A DNA stretch of 64,000 nt from Planctomycetaceae bacterium (GTDB taxonomy: Bacteria; Planctomycetota; Phycisphaerae; Phycisphaerales; SM1A02): assembly GCA_002685335.1 (NCBI GenBank), contig NYWY01000038.1, positions 25,041 through 89,040 on the forward strand. Direction: 5' to 3'. The translations under genes and the position numbers were made by a program. The notes under the pieces are model-generated. The model was not told where the DNA came from, did no database searches, and was given only the letters and a program-made list of their open reading frames with translations. Positions 27,296 through 35,461 of this stretch are shown here, piece after piece (the stretch's first letter is position 1; each line of letters opens with the position of its first letter).

Positions 27296-27754
27296 GTGGC
27301 CGAAACCGCGGAGAGTATTTCGTCACCCGGTCGACCTTATTGGGATTCTCACGTCATGCACATGCGTCACAGCGATGAGGAACACGGCCCCCCGGTCGTC
27401 CCCGTCACCTTCGTCCTCGAAGATCCCCATGGCCTCACCGATACCGAACAGGTCGAATGGAACCTGATGGGGGGGGAGAAGGAGAATCTCCTCGAATTGG
27501 CGATCGAGAACGGGATCAACATCGAGCATGCCTGCGGCGGGGTCTGCGCCTGCTCCACCTGCCACGTGTATGTCGAGAAAGGCATGGATCAGGTGTCCGA
27601 GGGTGATGAAGACGAAGAAGACCGGGTCGAAGAGGCGCCGGGTCTTCAGATCGACAGTCGGCTCGCCTGTCAGTGCAAGATCACGGGCACGGGCCCGATT
27701 CGGGTTCGGGTCCCCGCCTGGAACCGGAATGCGGTCAAGGAAGTCCCTCACTGA
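27296..27754 (+). CDS. 2Fe-2S ferredoxin, adrenodoxin/Isc type
   Basis: The protein is 152 residues from GTG 27296, or about 132 from ATG 27356. It carries VTFVLEDPHG, then the cluster loop HACGGVCACSTCHVYVEKG (C-X5-C-X2-C) and the fourth ligand in SRLACQCKITG. This is the vertebrate-type/Isc ferredoxin signature, with the acidic patch EGDEDEEDRVEEAPGL used for partner docking. Such ferredoxins donate single electrons to Fe-S assembly proteins or P450-type partners in the cytoplasm. The first 20-30 residues are not family-like; AAAGGAG lies 14 nt before the GTG, which is long, so the shorter start cannot be excluded. The next gene, 99 bases downstream, is a multiheme cytochrome. Confidence 0.9.
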   Translation: MAETAESISSPGRPYWDSHVMHMRHSDEEHGPPVVPVTFVLEDPHGLTDTEQVEWNLMGGEKENLLELAIENGINIEHACGGVCACSTCHVYVEKGMDQVSEGDEDEEDRVEEAPGLQIDSRLACQCKITGTGPIRVRVPAWNRNAVKEVPH

Positions 27755-27853
27755 CCTCCTTCGAGAGGATGGGATCTTCCGATTTCCCCGACGACGGATG
27801 AGCATGGGCGCATTCAGACCGGATCCGAGCAAATTGAAGACTCGATCGAGCCG

Positions 27854-30800
27854 ATGAGCAGGGGACGATCAAGTTTTATGAGCAACTCCCAGAATCAGAA
27901 CCAAGACGGGATCCTTCCGGGAGGCTCGGCCTCCGGGACGTCTCGCAAGCAGCGAGGGCCCAGTGGGCCGGTGGTCACCCGGGGCCTTCGAATCTGGCTC
28001 CGAGTCGTTCTCGCGCTCTTCGGCCTCCTGGTTCTGGACAGCATCTACCTCGTCGCAGTCGATCTTTCGGCCTGGTGGGCCGGCGACTCCCGTGAAGACG
28101 GAACGTATCTCTGGGCCATTCTCGTCCACCTTGGACTCGGGCTACTCCTGCTGGTCCCGTTCGTCATCTATGGGGCGATGCATGCCTGGCGAGGCCGGTA
28201 CCGCCCCAATCGTCGCGCGGTGGCGGTCGGATGGGCGCTGCTGTGGATCGGGGTGGCCCTGCTGGTCACCGGCCTTCTCCTGGTCCGGGTGGAGTTCGCG
28301 GGCATCCGCTTCGGCATCGATCATCCGGCGACCCGGCAGGCGATCTTCTGGATCCATGCGATCAGTCCGCTGATCGCGATCTGGCTCTTCATCCTGCATC
28401 GTCTGGTGGGGCCGAAACTTCGATGGAAGCAGAGCATCGGATGGTCCGGAGCCGGCCTGGTCACCGCACTCCTGGCGATGATCGTCACGGCGGTCGAACC
28501 CCCGGCGCCTGCGAGAGCCGGGGGACTGGTCGCGCTGACCACCTCCTCGATCGACGCATTCGGTCCGTCCCTGGTGGAGACCGTCGGTGGAGGCACCGTG
28601 CCGCTCGAGCATCTGCTCGGCAATGAACACTGCATCAGCTGCCACGAGGATGCCCACGCTCAGTGGGGTGACTCGGCCCATGCGGCGAGTTCCTTCAACA
28701 ATCCGCTCTATGCCTTCTCGGTTCGAAACACGCGACAGGCGATGCTCGATCGTTTTCACGATCTGGAGCCGAGCCGCTTCTGCGCAGGTTGTCATGATCC
28801 CGCGATCCTGATGTCCGGAAGCTGGGAGGAGGAACGTTGGACGGATCCCGCGATGGCCGCGGAGACCGCGACCGATCCACTGGGAAGTGCGAGCATCGGT
28901 TGCATCGTCTGTCATGGGATCGAGGATGTCTCCACCCTCGGCAACGCCTCGTACACGTTCCGGGACCCCGCTCGATATCCATTCGCCTTCAGTGATTCGC
29001 CGTTCCTGCAATGGGTCAACCGGCAACTGATCCTCGCCAAGCCTGATTTCCACAAGCGGACCTTCCTGAAGCCGGTGCACGAGTCCGCGGAGTTCTGTGG
29101 CGCCTGTCACAAGGTCTTCCTGCCCGAAGCGCTCAACGGGTACAAGTGGCTGCCGGGTCAGAATCACTACGACACCTGGCGTCTCTCAGGCGTCTCGGGA
29201 CGAGGAATCGGTTCCTGGTACTGGCCGCCCGCGATCAGCCCCGACTGCAACGGGTGCCACATGCCGTTGGTGCCCGGCGACGGCATCGCCGCCCGCATCC
29301 GGGATGATTCCGGAGTCCCGACCGAGCATCATCACGGGTTCCACGCCGCGAACACCGGGCTGGCCGCGATCGCCGCGGCACTCGACCCCGGGCCGGAAGC
29401 CGAGGCCCGACTGGACCGGGTGGTGGACGCCTGTGTTCGGATGAATGAAGACGCGCTTCGCATGGACCTGATCGGCCTGCGGGCCGACGGCCGGGTGAAC
29501 GGGGAATTCCGGGGTCCGGTGGGGATGAACGATGTCTGGGTCGAGGCGGGGGAGACCGTGCTGCTCGAGACGCTCACCCGCACGCTCGGACTCGGTCATC
29601 CACTGACCCAGGGAACCGCGGACTCCAACGAGATCTGGGTCGAGATCGAAGTCGGCCTCCGCCCGGATCCGATGGCGGCTCCGTCGCTTCTCGGGCGGAG
29701 CGGAGGGATCGGACCGGACGGGGTGGTGGACCCGTGGTCGAAGTTCCTGAATCTCTGGCTGCTGGATCGCGACGGGAATCGAATCGAGCAACGCAATCCC
29801 GAAGACATCTTCGTGCCGCTGTTCAATCACCAGATTCCCCCCGGAGCCGCGGATCTCACCCACTACCGACTTCGGATTCCGAGCGACGCCACCGGCGAAC
29901 TGGTGATCCGGGGTCGGGTGCGATACCGCAAGTTCGACACCCGGCTCATGCGACATGCCTTCGGAGCGGAGGAGGGGGAGCGACTCTCCAAGGTGCTCCC
30001 GATTCTCGACATGGCCGAGACCACGATCACCATTCCCGTGGGCCGCGACTCCGGTCGGACGGCGACCACGACGCTGGAAGCGCCCGACTGGCAGCGATGG
30101 AATGATTACGGCATCGGTCTGGTTCGAGCCGGTTCCGGCGGTGGAGTGGCCAAGGGACAGCTTGCCCAGGCGATCGAGGCGTTCGCGGAGGTCGAGAACC
30201 TCGGCTTCGCGGACGGCGCCTTGAATCAGGGACGGGCCATGATCATCGAAGGTCGGATCGACGATGCCTCGGCGGCACTCGCCCGGGCAGCGGAGAATCC
30301 CGAGCTCAAGTGGCCGTGGGCCCTGGACTGGTACGCGGCGGGGGTGGCGAGAGAGCTCGGTGACCTCGAGGAGTCCGTCCGCCGGATCGAACGCGTCATC
30401 GCATCGAGATATGAAACCGCGGTCGAACGTGGCTACGACTTCTCCCGTGATGAACGGGTCTGGAACGAGCTCGCGACCGTCCGATTCCAGATCGCCCGGC
30501 GGGCTGCGACCGACGACGCCTACGAGTCGGAGATTCAGAAGGCCCTCGAAGCGGTGAATCGCTCCATCCAGCTCAATGCCCAGATGCCGAGGACCTGGTT
30601 CCTGGCATCGCGGATCTTCGAGGCGGCCGGGGATGAAGAGGGGGCGGCCCGGGCCCTGGCGGAGTTCGAAGTCATTCGTCCCGACGACAATGCCCGGGAT
30701 CGTGCCATCCGGTTGGCCCGAAGTCGGAGTGAGATCGCGGATCATGCGGCCGAACCGATCGCGATCTACGACCTGACGGAAGATCACTCGATCATCCCGC

Positions 30801-30868
30801 CGGAGAACCTGGCGTCGGATCGGACCGCGATGGCGGATCCGGCCGATGAGACCGGAGAATCCCGATGA
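27854..30868 (+). CDS. Membrane multiheme c-type cytochrome with C-terminal helical repeats
   Basis: This 1004-residue protein has three parts. Part one (about 45-215) is five membrane helices. It contains H92 and H110 in one helix region and H168 and H182 (H-X13-H) in another, a spacing that recalls b-heme cytochromes. Part two holds five CXXCH sites: CISCH 260, CAGCH 310, CIVCH 350, CGACH 415 and CNGCH 465. Beta-rich sequence follows to about 720. Part three (about 740-960) is helical and repeat-like (QAIEAFAEVENLGFADGALNQGRAMI, IDDASAALARAAENP), consistent with TPR units. The heme domain would face the periplasm. It overlaps the CRTAC1 gene by 4 bases (ATGA). A quinol-linked electron-transfer role is inference. 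An in-frame ATG at 27878 is an equally possible start. Confidence 0.85.
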   Translation: MSRGRSSFMSNSQNQNQDGILPGGSASGTSRKQRGPSGPVVTRGLRIWLRVVLALFGLLVLDSIYLVAVDLSAWWAGDSREDGTYLWAILVHLGLGLLLLVPFVIYGAMHAWRGRYRPNRRAVAVGWALLWIGVALLVTGLLLVRVEFAGIRFGIDHPATRQAIFWIHAISPLIAIWLFILHRLVGPKLRWKQSIGWSGAGLVTALLAMIVTAVEPPAPARAGGLVALTTSSIDAFGPSLVETVGGGTVPLEHLLGNEHCISCHEDAHAQWGDSAHAASSFNNPLYAFSVRNTRQAMLDRFHDLEPSRFCAGCHDPAILMSGSWEEERWTDPAMAAETATDPLGSASIGCIVCHGIEDVSTLGNASYTFRDPARYPFAFSDSPFLQWVNRQLILAKPDFHKRTFLKPVHESAEFCGACHKVFLPEALNGYKWLPGQNHYDTWRLSGVSGRGIGSWYWPPAISPDCNGCHMPLVPGDGIAARIRDDSGVPTEHHHGFHAANTGLAAIAAALDPGPEAEARLDRVVDACVRMNEDALRMDLIGLRADGRVNGEFRGPVGMNDVWVEAGETVLLETLTRTLGLGHPLTQGTADSNEIWVEIEVGLRPDPMAAPSLLGRSGGIGPDGVVDPWSKFLNLWLLDRDGNRIEQRNPEDIFVPLFNHQIPPGAADLTHYRLRIPSDATGELVIRGRVRYRKFDTRLMRHAFGAEEGERLSKVLPILDMAETTITIPVGRDSGRTATTTLEAPDWQRWNDYGIGLVRAGSGGGVAKGQLAQAIEAFAEVENLGFADGALNQGRAMIIEGRIDDASAALARAAENPELKWPWALDWYAAGVARELGDLEESVRRIERVIASRYETAVERGYDFSRDERVWNELATVRFQIARRAATDDAYESEIQKALEAVNRSIQLNAQMPRTWFLASRIFEAAGDEEGAARALAEFEVIRPDDNARDRAIRLARSRSEIADHAAEPIAIYDLTEDHSIIPPENLASDRTAMADPADETGESR

Positions 30869-32730
30869 ACGACTCCAACGAATCCCGGCGACCTCGGGAT
30901 CGTGACGTGGTGATCGCGGTGGCCTTTCGGCGAAGCCTCTACGTGGCCGGAGGTCTCGGAGTGGTGGTGGGCGGCGTGCTGCTCGCCCGAACCCTTCTCT
31001 CCTCGCCGGCCGAAGAGCGAATCGTGGATGAGACGCGGGTCGAGGCTCCATCGACGGACATGTCACCGTCGTCGGAAGTCGTGGATCTCGCGATGCCCTT
31101 CACCGAGGTCACCGAGGAGTGGGGCGTCGACTTCGTCCGGGACAACGGTGCCCGTGGAGGGAAACTCCTTCCCGAATCACTCGGCGGTGGCGTGGCGGTG
31201 GTGGACCTCGACTGTGACGAGCGTCCGGATCTGGTTTTCGTCGACGGCGGCGATCTGCTCGACCCGGAGCCCGGGGCGGTGGTGGTCGCGTACCGAAACA
31301 CGACGTCCGAAGACGGTTCCCCGCGGTTCGTCCGGGTGGACGAGATCCCGCTTCTGTCCGGACACGGCATGGGGGTGGCGGTCGGGGACGTGGACGGGGA
31401 TGGAGATCCTGATCTCTTCGTATCGATGATGGGTCGGGATCGTCTGTTGCGGAATGAATCCTCCGCCGGTCGGATCCGATTCGTGGATGGTTCCGAGGCG
31501 TTCGGAATCTCCGAGGCGCACGCCTGGAGCACGGCGGTGGGCTTCGCGGATCTCGATCAGGATGATGATCTCGATCTGGTCGGTCTCTGTTACGTGGACT
31601 GGTCTCCCGAACTGGATGCCGCGGTCGACTTCCGCATCGATGGACTCGGCCGGGCATATGGTCCGCCCACCGGCTTCGCCGGCACCGTGCCGTTCCTGCT
31701 GGTCAACGAGCAGGATGCCGACGGAGGAATCCGCCTCGAAGATCAGTCCGAAGCCCGCGGGCTCCGGCAGATCAACGCCGAAACCGGACAGCCGGAAGGC
31801 AAGGGGTTGGCGATTGCGATGGTCGATCTCGATGACGATGGTGATCTCGACGTGGTCGGAGCCAATGACACCACGGCGAACGCGGCCTGGATCAACGACG
31901 GAACCGCTCGTTTCGAAGAACGAGGCCGTCGACTGGGAATCGCCTTCGATCGATCCGGAGCCGCCACCGGGGCGATGGGGATCGATGTCGCGACCCGGCC
32001 CGCTCGCGGAGGCGAGGAGACGCTGGTCGCGATCGGAAACTTCGCCAACGAACCCAGTTCGCTGTTCGTCCGACGATCCGGCGAGTCGGGTTTCTTCGAC
32101 GACGCCGCGGGCGAAGGCATTTCCGCCCCGACCCGGCGGGCTCTGACCTTCGGACTGCTCTTCACCGATCTTGATCTGGACGGGATCGAGGATCTGGTCC
32201 AGGCCAATGGTCACCTCGAGGAGGAGATCACGGTGGTTCAGGCCAGTCAGGCCTATCGACAATCCGCCCAGGTCTTCCGTGGTCTTCCCGCCTCTCGAGG
32301 AGGAGGTTTCCGCCAGGTTCCCGAGGATGCCCTTGGCGATCTGTCCACGCCGGTCGTGGGTCGCGGACTGGCCAGTGGAGATCTCGATCTCGACGGCGAT
32401 CTCGATCTGATCCTCACCCAGGTCGCCGGGCCCCCGATGGTGCTCCGGAACGATGCCGCCACCGGTTCCGGCGTGCACGTTCGGCTCGAGGGTCGAGCCG
32501 GGAACCCCGATGGCATCGGTGCGGTCCTGGTCGGAACCGTGGGTGATCGAACGATGGTGCGTCGAATCATGCCGACGCGAAGCTATCTTTCGCAGGTCGA
32601 ACCCGTCGCGGTCTTCGGCCTCGGGGATGCCTCGTCGCTCGATCGGCTCGAGATCCGCTGGCCCGACGGCGAGACCACGATGGTCGAGGGGCCGATCTTG
32701 CCGGGTCGGATTCGCTTCGGTCGCGACTGA
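30865..32730 (+). CDS. CRTAC1-family protein (FG-GAP/VCBS propeller with ASPIC/UnbV end)
   Basis: This 621-residue protein has one N-terminal membrane helix (about 25-45) and then FG-GAP-type repeats with calcium loops. Examples are DLDCDERPDLVFVDGGD, GDVDGDGDPDLFVSMMG, DLDQDDDLDLVGLCYVD, DLDDDGDLDVVGAND and DLDLDGDLDLILTQV. These form a beta-propeller. The last 100 residues carry the ASPIC/UnbV module (GVHVRLEGRAGNPDGIGA, RSYLSQVEPVAVFGLGD, then LEIRWPDGETT). It would be anchored in the inner membrane and face the periplasm. The start overlaps the stop of the multiheme cytochrome, so the two are probably made together. Its homologue at 38348-40057 has the same neighbour type (a TPR-like gene). 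Function of the family in bacteria is not established. Confidence 0.9.
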   Translation: MNDSNESRRPRDRDVVIAVAFRRSLYVAGGLGVVVGGVLLARTLLSSPAEERIVDETRVEAPSTDMSPSSEVVDLAMPFTEVTEEWGVDFVRDNGARGGKLLPESLGGGVAVVDLDCDERPDLVFVDGGDLLDPEPGAVVVAYRNTTSEDGSPRFVRVDEIPLLSGHGMGVAVGDVDGDGDPDLFVSMMGRDRLLRNESSAGRIRFVDGSEAFGISEAHAWSTAVGFADLDQDDDLDLVGLCYVDWSPELDAAVDFRIDGLGRAYGPPTGFAGTVPFLLVNEQDADGGIRLEDQSEARGLRQINAETGQPEGKGLAIAMVDLDDDGDLDVVGANDTTANAAWINDGTARFEERGRRLGIAFDRSGAATGAMGIDVATRPARGGEETLVAIGNFANEPSSLFVRRSGESGFFDDAAGEGISAPTRRALTFGLLFTDLDLDGIEDLVQANGHLEEEITVVQASQAYRQSAQVFRGLPASRGGGFRQVPEDALGDLSTPVVGRGLASGDLDLDGDLDLILTQVAGPPMVLRNDAATGSGVHVRLEGRAGNPDGIGAVLVGTVGDRTMVRRIMPTRSYLSQVEPVAVFGLGDASSLDRLEIRWPDGETTMVEGPILPGRIRFGRD

Positions 32731-32843
32731 ATCCTCGTCTCGGGATTCGACCTCCATTCACACGTTCGCACAGGCACTCCGGCGTCATCGCCCGCGGTTC
32801 TTCTCCGGCTCCGAGGTGTCCTCCACGAGCCGGCGCAAGAAAT

Positions 32844-32871
32844 CGCCCCGCCGGCGGCTGCCGACGGGGCG
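32844..32871 (-). terminator. Intrinsic terminator between convergent genes
   Basis: A 12-bp stem with one mismatch (CGCCCCGNCGGC arms) and a 4-nt loop lies 29 nt after the minus-strand stop at 32900. On the minus strand it is followed by ATTTCTT, a short U-rich tail. The plus-strand CRTAC1 gene ends at 32730, so it may serve both directions. Confidence 0.65.
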
Positions 32872-32899
32872 GAATCGATTTCGGAACGTGGGCCGTCGA

Positions 32900-35377
32900 T
32901 CAGCAGTCGCTGCCGAATGCCGCGATCATCAGACCAAGGTCCGCACCGTTGGTGTTCCCGTCGCCGTTGAGGTCGCCGGTGGCGGTTCCCCAGGCGGCGA
33001 TGAGAAGACCGAGGTCTGCACCATTGATCTGGCCGTCTCCGCTGAGATCCTCGACGCAGGCGACATCCTCGCATTCGACGCGTTCCACTCGGAAGGCGTC
33101 GATGCCGGCTTCGGTGAGGGAATTGTTCGGCGCGTCCGCACACTGGAATCGGACCTGGACGTTCGCGCTCGGGGTCACGAAGTCTCCGACTTCGAAGGAC
33201 GTCGAGTTCCATCCGGCGGAGCCGTTGGTGATGCTTCGGGCGGTGACCCAGGCCCCACCGTTGCTGATCTGGACGAGAAGAACGTCTTCGGCCGCGGTGC
33301 CGAAGTCATCGTTCATCAACCACCAGTCGAAACTCACCGTGGCGTCGCCCGAGGAGAGATCGAAGGCGGGCGACGTGAGGGTCACCGGACCGCCATCGAG
33401 GTCCGCGGTACCGGCGGAGCCGCCGGGGCTGCCATTCTGGGTGATCCAGCAGAAGTCGCCGTTCGAGGATTCCCCCGGAGCGAACTGCTGGCCGGCGCTG
33501 GCGGTCGCGATGGGGTCGGCGAGCTCCCAGGCTCCGGCGGTGGCACCATCGTTGGTCGTGGTCCAGCTCCCGGCTCCGGACTCCATGTCGTCTTCGAAGG
33601 CGACGACCAGGCCGGAGGAGACGAGGACCGAGTACGAGCCGATCGCGGGATCCTGATATTCGCCGCCACTGTTCAGGCGGGCGGTGAAGACGAAGCTGAC
33701 GTCGTCTTCGCAGGCGAAGGCGGGGAGGGTGGCGGACCATGTGGTTCCGGAGCCGCTCATCGGATAGCTCACCGACGCGGCACCATTCACGGAAACTTCG
33801 ACCGCGGGACTGCTGGCGTCCACGGTTCCACCGAAGGCGTCGATCCCGACCGCGATGGCGGTGGTGGCGCCGGGTTCGGTGACCGACGGAAGCCCCGCCG
33901 GGTAGGTGAAGTCCACCCCGATCGGCGGGTTGTTCATCCACACGCTGAGGCCGTAGCAACCACCGATGACCAGGTCGAGCCAGCCATCGTTGTTGAGGTC
34001 GATGGGAGCCGCGTCGTAGGTCGACTGCAACGCCCAACTGGGCACGATCAACTCGTCCTCCACCAGAAGAGCGTTGGTGATGCCGGTGTTGCGGTAGATG
34101 TGCATGCGGCGGCCGGAACTCGGGCAGAAGGGGCCGAGATCGGAGTCGACGTCGGCGATGATGACGTCCTTCCAGCCATCGTTGTCGAGGTCGCCGAACT
34201 GGATGGAGTTGCCGAATTCACTCAACGAATCGGACATGGTGTACCGGGTCCAGGTCGCCTGGCCGGAACCATTGTTTCCGTTGTTGATGACGTAGGCATC
34301 CTGGCCGTCGTCGGCGGTGACCACGTCGATGTCGCCATCGTTGTCGAGGTCCGCGGCGTTCATGCCGTACGGAGCGCCGGCGGTGATCTCCACCGGGCCG
34401 TTCCAGCTCGAACCGGCGGTCTGGTAGAGAACCGCGATGTTCTGGCCGGTGGTGAGGGTGTTCACCCGGATCACGTCGAGGAGTCCGTCGTTGTTGACGT
34501 CCCGGATCGCACACTCGTTGCCGAAGGCCTGGGCGAGCTGGTTGGAGGTCATGCGGTTGGCGGCGGTGTCGACGAAGTAGCCGGGATTCTTCGCGCCCTG
34601 GTTGAAGATCAGCTTTCCGTCGTAATCCTTGCTGGGATCCTCGCCGGGGGACTGGTTGCATTCGTTCACGCCGTCCACGACGTCGTCGGTGTCACCATCG
34701 CCGTTGAGGTCGATGCAGATGGTTCCGCTGGTCTCCGGCGTGTCGTAGTCGACGAAGTACATGTCCACGTAGCCGTCGTTGTTCAGGTCACCGACGTCGA
34801 TCGCACAGGCGCGGGGGTTGGCGGCGTTCCCGTTCTTCGCGAAGAGGGTTGGCATGCGGTCGTCCTCGAAACGGAAACCGAGCCAGTTGCCGTCGAGGTC
34901 CTCGCCGAGATTCATGTAGATCCGGGGCTGGCCGATGCGGGCGCTCTTGTCGTCGCTCATGGTGGTCGAGGTGACGAGGTCGGGCCAGCCATCGTTGTCG
35001 AAGTCCGCGACCTTCACGTCACGGTCGTTGGTCAGGGCCAGAAACCCGTTGTCGCCACTGACATCCGAAGTGCTGGCGTACTGATCGGTCCGGTCGATGA
35101 GCACGCCTTCCTCGTTCATCAGCAGGATGTTTCGGGCGCCGCCTTCGATCGATCCGGGGAACTTCCGGACGATCACGAGGTCGGTCCAGCCGTCCTTGTT
35201 GAAATCGTCCCAGGCGAAGTCCTTCTCGATGTTGTCGTTCACCGAGTAGAGCGAGTCGATCACGAGTCGTGAATCCGTCGCCTCGATGTACTCGACCCAC
35301 TGGGCACTGGCGCTCGCGGTGATGGCGAGGCCGGCCAAGAGGGTCAAACCGTTTTCAAATGTGCTGCCGAATCGCAT
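32900..35377 (-). CDS. Secreted FG-GAP repeat protein with dockerin-like C-terminus
   Basis: This 825-residue protein begins with a signal peptide (ENGLTLLAGLAITASASAQ, cleavage likely after ASA). It then has many FG-GAP/VCBS repeats with calcium-type loops, such as DDFNKDGWTDLVIV, DFDNDGWPDLVTS, DLNNDGYVDMYFVD, DVNNDGLLDVIRV, DLDNDGDIDVVTAD and DLNNDGWLDLVIGG. Residues about 575-770 look like a beta-sandwich (DDMESGAGSWTTTNDG, VTLTSPAFDLSSGDATVSF). The last 50 residues are two dockerin-like calcium repeats, DLSGDGQINGADLGLLIAAWG and DLNGDGNTNGADLGLMIAAFG, ending in Cys. The start is ATG 35377 with GGAG 6 nt upstream; a TTG 12 bases earlier overlaps that ribosome site. The role is probably cell-surface or extracellular; substrate unknown. 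Confidence 0.88.
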   Translation of the reverse strand: MRFGSTFENGLTLLAGLAITASASAQWVEYIEATDSRLVIDSLYSVNDNIEKDFAWDDFNKDGWTDLVIVRKFPGSIEGGARNILLMNEEGVLIDRTDQYASTSDVSGDNGFLALTNDRDVKVADFDNDGWPDLVTSTTMSDDKSARIGQPRIYMNLGEDLDGNWLGFRFEDDRMPTLFAKNGNAANPRACAIDVGDLNNDGYVDMYFVDYDTPETSGTICIDLNGDGDTDDVVDGVNECNQSPGEDPSKDYDGKLIFNQGAKNPGYFVDTAANRMTSNQLAQAFGNECAIRDVNNDGLLDVIRVNTLTTGQNIAVLYQTAGSSWNGPVEITAGAPYGMNAADLDNDGDIDVVTADDGQDAYVINNGNNGSGQATWTRYTMSDSLSEFGNSIQFGDLDNDGWKDVIIADVDSDLGPFCPSSGRRMHIYRNTGITNALLVEDELIVPSWALQSTYDAAPIDLNNDGWLDLVIGGCYGLSVWMNNPPIGVDFTYPAGLPSVTEPGATTAIAVGIDAFGGTVDASSPAVEVSVNGAASVSYPMSGSGTTWSATLPAFACEDDVSFVFTARLNSGGEYQDPAIGSYSVLVSSGLVVAFEDDMESGAGSWTTTNDGATAGAWELADPIATASAGQQFAPGESSNGDFCWITQNGSPGGSAGTADLDGGPVTLTSPAFDLSSGDATVSFDWWLMNDDFGTAAEDVLLVQISNGGAWVTARSITNGSAGWNSTSFEVGDFVTPSANVQVRFQCADAPNNSLTEAGIDAFRVERVECEDVACVEDLSGDGQINGADLGLLIAAWGTATGDLNGDGNTNGADLGLMIAAFGSDC

Positions 35378-35461
35378 CTGGCTCTCCAAGAATCCGCGGT
35401 GGCGGACGGGGTATGGGTCGTTTCTGAATCAGGGTCCCGGAGGACCCTCTTCGACCATCGG

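Noticed and set aside
29186..31066. 626-codon minus-strand open frame
   Set aside because: Antisense to the cytochrome and CRTAC1 genes, both of which have clear motifs.
32453..35272. 939-codon plus-strand open frame
   Set aside because: It mirrors the FG-GAP dockerin gene on the other strand; its GxG/DE-rich peptide is the complement of calcium-loop codons, not a protein family.
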